DNA of 64,000 bases from the NCBI RefSeq assembly GCF_002394865.1, contig NZ_DGUZ01000010.1:68655-132654 (forward strand), read 5' to 3'. A program made the translations under genes and the position numbers. This stretch comes from Fibrobacter sp. UBA4297. GTDB taxonomy: Bacteria > Fibrobacterota > Fibrobacteria > Fibrobacterales > Fibrobacteraceae. Below, in pieces: positions 17,363 to 24,365 of the stretch. Numbering within the stretch: the first letter of the stretch is position 1; every line of letters starts with the position of its first letter. The notes beneath the pieces were generated by a model that was not told where the DNA came from, searched no databases, and saw only the letters and a list, made by a program, of their open reading frames with translations.

Positions 17363-17369
17363 TTTTTAG

Positions 17370-17375
17370 TATCTT
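17370..17375 (+). promoter_or_regulatory. -10-like hexamer TATCTT for the PorV-like gene
   Basis: TATCTT ends 9 nt before the ATG at 17385, and no Shine-Dalgarno sequence is present, so transcription would begin at or just before the start codon. Confidence 0.4.
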
Positions 17376-17384
17376 ATACTTCGT

Positions 17385-18299
17385 ATGTTCAAAAAGTTTC
17401 TTTCGTTTGCACTGACTGTTGGTTCCCTCGCATTTGCAGGGGAGTATTGGCATTTGGACCCGGGCGGTGTGACGATGAAGTTTTTAGCGATGCAGGTTTC
17501 GCCGCGTGCGGCTGCACTCTCGGGTGCAGGCGTTGCTGATCCCGGTCGCGTGTCCGAAATTTCGCGCAATCCACTTGCGATGAGCGTTGCAAACGATGCG
17601 GAATTTGGACTTAGCCAGGTGATTTTTGGCAATGGCGGTGCCGATAACTTTGTTTCGGCATATTACGGTCTCCCGATTGGCGACAAGTACACGCTAGGGC
17701 TTGCTGTTGACTTTTTGGGTTACGATAACATTGAAGGCCGTGACGAGAATGGTCTCAAGACTTCGGAATACGGCTCTTACGCTTGGTCGCTTTTAGCCGG
17801 TTTCGGCAGCCGTTCCAAGATTTTCAACTGGGCCGCTTCGGCACGTTTTGCCACGCAGACGATTGATGACGAAACTGGATTTTTGTTCTCTGTCGATGCG
17901 GGTGGCTCTTTCCGCGTGAATGAGTATTTGTCATTCGGTGCAAACTTTACGAATCTCGGTTTTGCAAGCAAGTATGAATCCGAGAAAGAAGCAGCACCGC
18001 TTGCGCTCCAGGCGGGCGTGACGGGATTCATCCCGATTCTTGACCGTTGGATGGTGCATTTGTCTGTAGATGCGTACCGCCGTGCCGATACAAAGGCTCA
18101 GGTCTTGGTTGGCGGCGAAGTGGTCTACTTCGATATGCTCTCGTTCCGCATGGGCTATGCAATCCGCCCGGATACCGAAGATGCAGTTAGTGGCGGCCTC
18201 GGTGTGACGTTTGGCATGATCGTGTTTGACTACGCTTATAGCCCGCGCCCGGCGTTTGAAGGCGGCAACCATTACATCGCCGTCGGCGTGAAGTTCTAA
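17385..18299 (+). CDS. PorV/PorQ-like outer-membrane beta-barrel protein
   Basis: The 304-aa protein begins with a signal peptide (MFKKFLSFALTVGSLAFA) and then the pattern typical of PorV/PorQ/UPF0164 proteins: KFLAMQVSPRAAALSGAG, then EISRNPLAMS, followed by alternating amphipathic strands and a C-terminal YIAVGVKF strand. PorV works in the type IX secretion system of Bacteroidota as a shuttle that carries cargo to the attachment machinery; Fibrobacter encodes related proteins. Whether this copy serves secretion or is a FadL-like porin cannot be decided. It has its own leaderless-type promoter and is convergent with the sigma-54 activator gene. Confidence 0.8.
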   Translation: MFKKFLSFALTVGSLAFAGEYWHLDPGGVTMKFLAMQVSPRAAALSGAGVADPGRVSEISRNPLAMSVANDAEFGLSQVIFGNGGADNFVSAYYGLPIGDKYTLGLAVDFLGYDNIEGRDENGLKTSEYGSYAWSLLAGFGSRSKIFNWAASARFATQTIDDETGFLFSVDAGGSFRVNEYLSFGANFTNLGFASKYESEKEAAPLALQAGVTGFIPILDRWMVHLSVDAYRRADTKAQVLVGGEVVYFDMLSFRMGYAIRPDTEDAVSGGLGVTFGMIVFDYAYSPRPAFEGGNHYIAVGVKF

Positions 18300-18325
18300 T
18301 TCGTTCCCGTTCTGATTTGGCTTGC

Positions 18326-19270
18326 TCAAGCTTCAATCGGGCGGTTCAATTTTTCGCACGAGTTCCATTCGCGGAGCTCGTGCTTTTTTATTTGGTAGCA
18401 CAGGCATCCGCGGCTGATTTTGAGCGCTTTGGCGGCTCTGCTTTTATTCCCATTGTGTTCGTATAGCGCTTTTTGAATAAATTGCCAATTCGGTGCCGAG
18501 GCTCGTGTGTTGCAGTACGTGTAGTGTTCATCGATATCGTTTATCGTCTGGTGCGAAAATTCTTCGGAGAGGATTTCTTCAAGCGATATTTCGTGTTGCC
18601 TTAATAGTGCGTAGCGCTGGAGGACGTTTTTCAGCTGGCGGATATTGCCCGGCCAGTCGTATCTGGAAAGTGCCCTGATTTCCCATTTGCGGAGCAGGAG
18701 TTGAACGGCAAAAGTCCTTGCTGTGATATCGTTCCAAATGGCTGTGGCGATGTCGGCGAAGTCGTCCCGGTTGCGGAGCGGCGGGATCACGATGGGGAAG
18801 GCGTTCAGCCTGAAGAACAGGTCCTTGCGGAAGTTCCCGCTGTGGATTTCGTTTTGCAAGTTGCGGTTTGTGGCGCATATAAGCCTGAAGTCGACCGGTT
18901 CGTTTTGCGTGGCGCCGAGCGGGAGCACGGAATGTTCCTGCAAGATGCGTAAAAGCTTGCTCTGCATGTCGAATGGCATTTCGCCGATTTCGTCGAGGAA
19001 TAGCGTGCCGCCGTTTGCCGCCTGCACAATGCCTTGGTGATCGCTTGCGGCTCCGGTGTAAGAGCCTTTTTTGGCGCCTTCTAGGAGGCTCTCGGCGAGG
19101 TTACGTGCAATGGCTCCGCAGTTGAGTGCTACGAATGGCCCCTCGCTTCGTGGGCTGTGTTCATGGATAAACCTAGCGGCGATTTCCTTGCCGACTCCCG
19201 ATTCTCCCTGCAACAGTACGGGAATGTTCGATTTGGCGGCGATAAGCATCAATTGTTCGTGTTTTTTCAT
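18326..19270 (-). CDS. Sigma-54-dependent transcriptional activator lacking a receiver domain
   Basis: The 314-aa protein is a bacterial enhancer-binding protein reduced to two domains. The AAA+ domain has Walker A GESGVGKE (22-29), loop 1 GSYTGA (69-74) in place of the canonical GAFTGA that contacts sigma-54, and Walker B GGTLFLDEIGE (87-97). The C-terminal Fis-type helix-turn-helix (about 275-300) contains NKSRAAKALKISR. There is no N-terminal sensory or receiver domain, as in PspF, so control would be by another protein or by expression. Target -24/-12 promoters were not identified. A GAAGGT lies before the ATG. Confidence 0.88.
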   Translation of the reverse strand: MKKHEQLMLIAAKSNIPVLLQGESGVGKEIAARFIHEHSPRSEGPFVALNCGAIARNLAESLLEGAKKGSYTGAASDHQGIVQAANGGTLFLDEIGEMPFDMQSKLLRILQEHSVLPLGATQNEPVDFRLICATNRNLQNEIHSGNFRKDLFFRLNAFPIVIPPLRNRDDFADIATAIWNDITARTFAVQLLLRKWEIRALSRYDWPGNIRQLKNVLQRYALLRQHEISLEEILSEEFSHQTINDIDEHYTYCNTRASAPNWQFIQKALYEHNGNKSRAAKALKISRGCLCYQIKKHELREWNSCEKLNRPIEA

Positions 19271-19369
19271 AGACCTTCAAAGTTTTACTTGAGGTGGTTC
19301 TACTATATAAACACGCTTTTTTCGCCCGTTTGTCCTGTAAATTTTTATTAATCAATTTTCCGTTCACCA

Positions 19370-19397
19370 TTGACACCTTGCACACTTTTTCTATCTT
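19370..19397 (+). promoter_or_regulatory. Sigma-70 type promoter of lysC
   Basis: A consensus -35 TTGACA (19370-19375) is separated by 16 nt from -10 TATCTT (19392-19397). This predicts a transcript start near 19404, which is exactly where the foldable leader begins. Confidence 0.7.
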
Positions 19398-19403
19398 TGT
19401 CCG

Positions 19404-19535
19404 CGCGGCGGTAAAGTGCCGCTGCTTAACATTGCACAAAACCAAGTGGCTGGCCAGATGGGTAGGCTTGGGCACGACAACCGCGAGGAAAGTGGTTGCG
19501 CTCGAAGCCGAGAGGTTTGGTGGCCCAAAGGAACA
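19404..19535 (+). promoter_or_regulatory. Structured 5' leader of lysC, candidate cis-regulatory RNA
   Basis: The roughly 134-nt untranslated leader is richer in G+C than other spacers and has several helices. A: 19405-19410 with 19417-19422. B: GGCCA 19452-19456 with TGGCC 19521-19525, closing the 3' part. C: GGCTT 19465-19469 with AAGCC 19505-19509. D: CAACCGC 19478-19484 with GTGGTTG 19492-19498 around GAGGAAA. Helix C competes with a CTCG/CGAG hairpin (19501-19512) and with CCAAG 19442-19446 pairing to CTTGG. GTGCC 19416-19420 can also pair with GGCAC 19471-19475. It does not match the lysine, SAM, cobalamin or glycine riboswitches as I know them. No leader peptide rich in Lys, Thr or Met is seen. 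Confidence 0.5.
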
Positions 19536-19537
19536 AA

Positions 19538-20857
19538 ATGTCTAGAATCGTATGTAAGTTCGGTGGCTCCTCTGTCGCCGACGCAGGTCAGTTCAAAAAA
19601 ATCAAGGCCATTGTCGAAAGCGACAAGAACCGCAAAGTCATCGTCGTTTCTGCTCCGGGCAAGCGTAATCCGAAAGAAACCAAACTGACCGACCTCCTCT
19701 ACAGCACCTATGATCTCGCCTCCAAGGGCCTCGATTTCTCCACGCCGTGGAACCTCATCCGCCAGCGCTATGATGAAATCTGCAAGGACCTCGGTCTTGA
19801 AGACAAGCTTACCGAAGACCTCGACAGTCTCGAAGACAAGCTCAAGAACCATCCGGAATCCGTGAGCACGGACTTCCTCGTGAGCCGTGGCGAATTCCTC
19901 TGCGCACGCCTTATGGCAAAGTATCTCGGTGCAAACTTCGTCGATAGCTACCCGCTCATCACTTTCGATGACAAGTACCGCATCGCTCCGAAGACTTACG
20001 AAGAAATTGCAAAGGCTCTCGGCGACGAAAATCAGTTGTACGTCTTGCCGGGCTTCTATGGCTCTAACCTCCGTGGCGAAGTGAAGACCTTCAGCCGTGG
20101 CGGTTCCGATATCACTGGCGCCATCCTCGCGAACGGCATTGACGCAGCCAAGTACGAAAACTGGACCGACGTTTCGGGCATGCTCATGGCTGACCCGCGC
20201 ATCGTTGAAAATCCGCTGCCTATCGAATACGTGAGCTACCGCGAAATCCGCGAACTTGCATACTCCGGCGCAAGTGTGCTCCACGACGAATCCATCGCTC
20301 CCTGCCGCGCGAAGAAGATTCCTATCAACATCCGCAACACGAACCGCCCGGAAGACGCAGGCACCATCATTGGCCCGACTCCGGAAAGCGCAAAGCTCCC
20401 GATTACGGGTGTTGCAGGCCGCAAGGGCTTCTCGATGATCTACATCGAAAAGTCCATGATGAACAAGGAAGTTGGCTTTGGCCGCCGCGTGCTCGCTGTG
20501 CTCGAAAGCGAAGGACTCTCCTACGAACTTTGCCCGAGTGCAATTGACTCCATGAGCATTGTCGTGGATTCCAAGGCTCTCGACGCCGTGCAGGACGTTG
20601 TCCTCGAAGACATCACGCAGCAGATGCGTCCGGACCGTATCAAGATTTTCCCGGGCATCGCTCTTATCGCTACCGTGGGTCACGGCATGACGAACAAGAT
20701 TGGTGTTGCCGCGAAGCTCTTTACGGCTCTTGCCGAAAGCAAGGTGAACGTCCGCATTATCGACCAGGGTTCTTCCCAGATCAACATCATCACCGGTGTT
20801 GACGAAGCCGATACTGAAAAGGCTATCAAGGCCATCTACGCTGCCTTCGTGAAGTAA
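19538..20857 (+). CDS. lysC: Aspartate kinase
   Basis: The 439-aa enzyme phosphorylates aspartate, the first step toward lysine, methionine, threonine and diaminopimelate. It has KFGGSSVAD at the N-terminus, FSRGGSDITGA in the kinase domain, and two C-terminal ACT domains, the last with NVRIIDQGSSQINI, through which end products usually inhibit. It is monofunctional, with no homoserine dehydrogenase fused. The ATG at 19538 is preceded by AAAGGA at the correct distance; the 14-codon upstream extension lies in the structured leader and is rejected. The gene is alone between its own promoter and terminator. Confidence 0.93.
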   Translation: MSRIVCKFGGSSVADAGQFKKIKAIVESDKNRKVIVVSAPGKRNPKETKLTDLLYSTYDLASKGLDFSTPWNLIRQRYDEICKDLGLEDKLTEDLDSLEDKLKNHPESVSTDFLVSRGEFLCARLMAKYLGANFVDSYPLITFDDKYRIAPKTYEEIAKALGDENQLYVLPGFYGSNLRGEVKTFSRGGSDITGAILANGIDAAKYENWTDVSGMLMADPRIVENPLPIEYVSYREIRELAYSGASVLHDESIAPCRAKKIPINIRNTNRPEDAGTIIGPTPESAKLPITGVAGRKGFSMIYIEKSMMNKEVGFGRRVLAVLESEGLSYELCPSAIDSMSIVVDSKALDAVQDVVLEDITQQMRPDRIKIFPGIALIATVGHGMTNKIGVAAKLFTALAESKVNVRIIDQGSSQINIITGVDEADTEKAIKAIYAAFVK

Positions 20858-20863
20858 AAAATG

Positions 20864-21035
20864 GCGGGGCACGCCCCGCTTAATATAACGCGCGATTGTC
20901 ATTCCCGCTACCGAGCTCTTTGATCACTTAGTGCTTTAGCACTTATGTGAGCATGATCCGCGTATGGGGAGGGCACCTCCTTACGCGATGTCATCCTGAG
21001 CAAGAAGCCGCGAGGCGTCGCGTCGAAGGAACTAG
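20864..21035. repeat. Cluster of intergenic palindromes after lysC
   Basis: Consecutive hairpins occupy this stretch: GCGGGG-CACG-CCCCGC (20864-20879), AGTGC-TTTA-GCACT (about 20930-20943), CGCGTA...TACGCG with inner GGAGG/CCTCC (about 20959-20987), and a GTCATCCTGAG...GTCGAAGGA unit (20990-21030). The last is the start-and-end pattern of repeats common in Fibrobacter-like genomes. No coding frame is supported in 20858-21121. Confidence 0.65.
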
Positions 21036-21045
21036 AAATTAAAGA

Positions 21046-21079
21046 CGACTCGGAATAAATCCGGGCCGTTTTTTATTTT
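21046..21079 (+). terminator. Rho-independent terminator downstream of lysC
   Basis: A 9-bp stem with one mismatch (CGACTCGGA with TCCGGGCCG) and loop ATAAA precedes TTTTTTATTTTT. Confidence 0.75.
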
Positions 21080-21121
21080 TAGAACGAGGTAATATATTTA
21101 ATCTAATAATAGAGGGGCCAA

Positions 21122-21970
21122 ATGAGCGAAGGAGAAAAAAATCAATTCAACGGAAACCTGGCTTTACTCAGGGTTTGCGTTATCGTATTCATTGCGAACC
21201 TGTTGAACTTTGTCGTCAATATGTGTATTTCGGCTGGGCACGGTGGATTTTTCAGTTCTTTGTGGAGTGCACTTACGAATTCGTCGTTTGAAGATTTGCT
21301 TGCGACGGTCGGACTGTTGGTGGCTTCGGGAGTTGGTTTAGTTGTGCTGCTCGGTGTCTTGGCTTTTGCCGTTTTACTTGCGCTAGGGATATTTGCGCTT
21401 GTCAAAAAGAGCGTGAAGGCGCTAAAAATATTGGCGGTGCTGTTCCTTATCTGGGTTGTGCTGTGTGCATTCGCTATGAATCCTATAAGCGGTTTGTTGG
21501 GAAATGAAATGCGAGAAGTGAATCTTGCCCAGAGCTTCATTAGCTTGATTTTTAACATAAATGTTGTCGTTGCCGTGGCGGCGTTTTTTGTGACTTCTGA
21601 AAAACAGGATCTCTTGCTCCGGCTTTGCGCTATCTGCTTTGCCGTAAGCGGATTGAACAGCTTGTCGCATTTTATCTTTACGCAACTTCCCGTGTTTCAG
21701 CTTGCTTTCTTTGGTGTTGTTTATTTAGCAGTAGGCGTATTTGCGTTTGTCAAAAAGAATGTGCCAGTCTTGATGGTGGGCTCTTTTATGATATTTATTC
21801 AAATTTTGTTGAACTTATTCAATTTTATCCGCATCTCTGGATTAGACCTTTATATTGCGGTTTCGCTTGTTGCCCATACGCTTTTCCATACTTCAACCGT
21901 GATTGCCATTGCGGTATTCTTTATTAAACCTGAATGGGTGAAATCGTTCTTACAGAAAATTAAAGGATGA
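21122..21970 (+). CDS. Internally duplicated multi-pass membrane protein A, unknown function
   Basis: The 282-aa product is almost entirely hydrophobic, with about eight membrane segments, and consists of two similar halves. Half one runs from NLALLRVCVIVF to VAVAAFFVTSEK; half two from LLLRLCAICF to IAIAVFFIKPE. Each half has an internal G(I/V)FA(L/F)VKK turn. The next gene has the same two-part plan, so four copies of one module lie in tandem. GAGGGG before the ATG is the ribosome-binding site. The genes are 3 bp apart and form an operon. No transporter or enzyme family is recognised. Confidence 0.75.
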   Translation: MSEGEKNQFNGNLALLRVCVIVFIANLLNFVVNMCISAGHGGFFSSLWSALTNSSFEDLLATVGLLVASGVGLVVLLGVLAFAVLLALGIFALVKKSVKALKILAVLFLIWVVLCAFAMNPISGLLGNEMREVNLAQSFISLIFNINVVVAVAAFFVTSEKQDLLLRLCAICFAVSGLNSLSHFIFTQLPVFQLAFFGVVYLAVGVFAFVKKNVPVLMVGSFMIFIQILLNLFNFIRISGLDLYIAVSLVAHTLFHTSTVIAIAVFFIKPEWVKSFLQKIKG

Positions 21971-21973
21971 TTT

Positions 21974-22774
21974 ATGAATTTAGCCTTGCTTAGAGTTTGT
22001 GCTGCCGTCATGATTATGAACTCGCTGTATAACATTGCGAGCCTGCTTTTCAATAGGTTTTACGCAGAAATGACGGGAGATATCGAACCTTTAGGATTTT
22101 TTATTGCATCACTTCTTTTGTGCGTGATTATTTTTGCATTAGGAACAGTCGCACTTGTTAAACAGAATGTGTTGGTTTTGAAAATCTACGCTGTGTGGAT
22201 AGCCATTTGTATTTTGGGTGGAACCGTAGTAGACATCATGAACTTTAATCGCTTGCCGCTTGGTGTTAGCTATAGTCATCTCTTTAACAGTCTGCTTGAA
22301 CGAATTGTGAATCCCATGATAGTTTTTGTTGTTGCTGTATTTTTCATTGAACCCAAAAAGGCTACGCAATTTGGCTTGCTTCAATTTTGCACGGCATTTT
22401 TCATGGTCGATGGCGCAAATGACATGATTCAATCTATTGTGAGTTTATTTAAAGGTGCGGAATCATTTTCCATTGTGAATGCAGTGTTGGCTTTATTGCC
22501 TATTGCTCTAGGCGTGTTCGCCATCGTGAAAAGAAATTCTTTGATATTGAAAATTTATGCCGTGATAGCATTTGTCGAACTTTTATGGGGCTCGCTAGGG
22601 TATATGCGCGAAAATATGTATGGCGGCTATTATGTTGCCAGTGCTTTTGTTGGACTGATGTTCAATACGTTCCTTGTCGTTTGCGTAGCGACATTCTTTA
22701 TCGAACCCGAGAAAACCCGTGCTTATTTCCAAAAAGTGAAAAGTTTATTTGTCAAGTGGAAAGAGATGACGTGA
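21974..22774 (+). CDS. Internally duplicated multi-pass membrane protein B, paralogue of A
   Basis: The 266-aa protein starts MNLALLRVCAAVMIMN, closely matching the start of protein A, and again has two halves, each ending in the motif VAVFFIEPKK or VATFFIEPEK. The turn motif is VALVKQN in the first half and FAIVKRN in the second, each followed by LKIYAV. Lysine-rich turns presumably face the cytoplasm. The design suggests a protein that assembles as a pair with A. Function is unknown, and no soluble domain or catalytic motif is visible. Confidence 0.75.
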   Translation: MNLALLRVCAAVMIMNSLYNIASLLFNRFYAEMTGDIEPLGFFIASLLLCVIIFALGTVALVKQNVLVLKIYAVWIAICILGGTVVDIMNFNRLPLGVSYSHLFNSLLERIVNPMIVFVVAVFFIEPKKATQFGLLQFCTAFFMVDGANDMIQSIVSLFKGAESFSIVNAVLALLPIALGVFAIVKRNSLILKIYAVIAFVELLWGSLGYMRENMYGGYYVASAFVGLMFNTFLVVCVATFFIEPEKTRAYFQKVKSLFVKWKEMT

Positions 22775-22776
22775 TT

Positions 22777-22802
22777 AAAAAGCCGCCGATTTTGTCGGCG
22801 GC
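22777..22802 (-). terminator. Terminator of the radical SAM/kinase operon
   Basis: An 8-bp stem GCCGCCGA/TCGGCGGC has AAAAA on its left, so on the minus strand it is followed by TTTTTAAT. It sits just beyond the stop at 22824. It may also end the membrane-protein operon on the plus strand, where the T-run is poor. Confidence 0.8.
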
Positions 22803-22823
22803 AGCATTTCTTAGCTTTATTCC

Positions 22824-23483
22824 TTAGCTTTCGAAGGGCCTTACTCTCAGCGTGACGCCGAGCTCTTCGCAAATCTTGCGGCAGCGTTCGATTTTTTCTT
22901 CGGGCATCACTTTTTCGACGACGGTCATCACCACGTTTGGCACGTGCTCTTTTGCAAGCACTGCGAATTCCTTCAGCGCATCGAAGGACTGGATTCCGAA
23001 TCTCGAGCGCGTGAGTTCCAGGAATTCTTCGGCGTCCGGGGCGTTCATCGAGATGGAAACGGTGTTGAAACGGCCTTCAAGATCGGGCGTTACGTCTCTG
23101 CCGTGGATCAGGTTTGCAAGTCCGTTCGTGTTCAGGCGGACTTTTAATTTCGGGTATTTGCCGTGCAGCTGGTCGATGACTTTGCACACGTCGTGGAGGC
23201 GTTCGAGCGGTTCGCCGTAGCCGCAAAAGACGAGTTCGTTGATGACGGAAAGGTCGTACTTGTCGAAAATACTCATGACGCCGTTGACACTCGGTTCGCC
23301 GCCTCTGAGCCAGAGCGAATTGCCTTCCATCATTTTCTTTGTTTGGCGCAAGCAAAAAACGCAACTGCACGGGCAGCGGTTTGTCATGTTCACATAAATA
23401 TTCTTGCCTGTGATGTCGCCGCTGTTGGCGATGTCGAGGTAGCCTGCTTGTCCAACATTTCCTGTTACCGTATAAACAACCAT
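22824..23483 (-). CDS. Radical SAM protein, TatD-associated type
   Basis: The 219-aa protein has the radical SAM cluster motif CX3CX2C (Cys37, Cys41, Cys44) within NRCPCSCVFC, then the SAM-binding GYGEPL and RLNTNG strands. The compact length, the N-terminal YVNMTNRCPC and the WLRGGEPS segment resemble the family annotated as TatD-linked radical SAM proteins, which lack the usual C-terminal domain and have no known reaction. No TatD gene adjoins it here. It follows the pyridoxamine kinase gene by 1 bp, so the two are co-transcribed, ending at the hairpin at 22777-22802. Confidence 0.8.
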   Translation of the reverse strand: MVVYTVTGNVGQAGYLDIANSGDITGKNIYVNMTNRCPCSCVFCLRQTKKMMEGNSLWLRGGEPSVNGVMSIFDKYDLSVINELVFCGYGEPLERLHDVCKVIDQLHGKYPKLKVRLNTNGLANLIHGRDVTPDLEGRFNTVSISMNAPDAEEFLELTRSRFGIQSFDALKEFAVLAKEHVPNVVMTVVEKVMPEEKIERCRKICEELGVTLRVRPFES

Positions 23484-23484
23484 T

Positions 23485-24315
23485 TTAATCCTCCATCAAG
23501 TCACGAAGGTACATTTCGAAGCACAGTCCCCAATGCGTGGGAACGTTATTGTCTTCGCAGTAGCGGATGCACTTTGTTACAAATTCTGCGGCCTTTTTGA
23601 CCGATTCGTAAAAATCGTGACCGTTCATGTACATGCCCGCAATAATTGAACTGATGACGTCTCCAGTTCCGCTGCGGTCGCCGCCGATGCGGTCCACCAT
23701 CACGATTCGCGGTTCTTCGCCTTTGCTGTAGACGTAGTTCATGATTTGCTTGCTGTTGTACGGAATGCCGGTTACGACGATGTGTTCGGGGCCTTGTTCC
23801 GTGAGCTTGCGGCACATTTCGCCAAGTTCGGCGTCGGTAAATCCTTCGGTGCGGTATTCAACGTCGGTCAGCGTGCAAAGTTCTGTCAAGTTCGGCGTCA
23901 AGATGTCGGCGTAATGGACGAGCGCTTTCATCTTTTCGCACAAATTCGGCGTGTAGGTCTCGTAGAGCTTGCCGTAGTCGCCCATCACGGGGTCCACCAA
24001 GGTAAACGAACCATTTTTCTTGAATGTCTTGAAGAAATCTATGACGATGTCGACCTGTTCTTCGGAACCGAGGAACCCAGAAGCGATGGCGTCGAATGAT
24101 AAATTCAAATCCTTGTAGGTTTGAATGTAATCGCGCATTTTTGACGTGTAGTCGTCGAAGTAGTATTCGGGGAACTGCGTGTGTGCCGAAAGGACTGCGG
24201 TTGGAATTGTAACCGCTTGAATTTTCATGGCGGAAACAATCGGTGCCATGACTGCGATGGAGCACCGACCAAATCCTGTAACATCATTAATTAACGCGAT
24301 TTTCTTTTGAGACAT
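23485..24315 (-). CDS. Pyridoxamine/pyridoxal kinase
   Basis: The 276-aa ribokinase-fold enzyme has the PdxK/PdxY features: NDVTGFGRCS near the N-terminus, SAHTQFP at 44-50, VDPVMGDYG at 107-115, TPNLTE at 140-145, and the anion hole GTGD with catalytic Asp219. It phosphorylates pyridoxal or pyridoxamine to salvage vitamin B6. Context fits salvage: an NCS1-type transporter gene lies upstream on the same strand and the PLP-balance protein is elsewhere in the window. A hydroxymethylpyrimidine kinase role is less likely because the HTQFP signature is typical of pyridoxamine kinases. Confidence 0.87.
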   Translation of the reverse strand: MSQKKIALINDVTGFGRCSIAVMAPIVSAMKIQAVTIPTAVLSAHTQFPEYYFDDYTSKMRDYIQTYKDLNLSFDAIASGFLGSEEQVDIVIDFFKTFKKNGSFTLVDPVMGDYGKLYETYTPNLCEKMKALVHYADILTPNLTELCTLTDVEYRTEGFTDAELGEMCRKLTEQGPEHIVVTGIPYNSKQIMNYVYSKGEEPRIVMVDRIGGDRSGTGDVISSIIAGMYMNGHDFYESVKKAAEFVTKCIRYCEDNNVPTHWGLCFEMYLRDLMED

Positions 24316-24365
24316 GACGAGTGAAAATTTAAAAAATTAAGAAATAAAAATTAAGAGTGAATGTG

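Noticed and set aside
19485..19493. GAGGAAAGT in the lysC leader, as in the conserved P4 region of RNase P RNA
   Set aside because: The rest of the RNase P core is absent, and the leader is far too short.
19404..19535. Known lysine or SAM riboswitch in front of lysC
   Set aside because: The conserved core sequences of these classes, as I remember them, are not found; only the structural potential is kept as a finding.
19391..20902. 503-codon open frame antisense to lysC
   Set aside because: Same shadow effect; lysC motifs are complete on the other strand.
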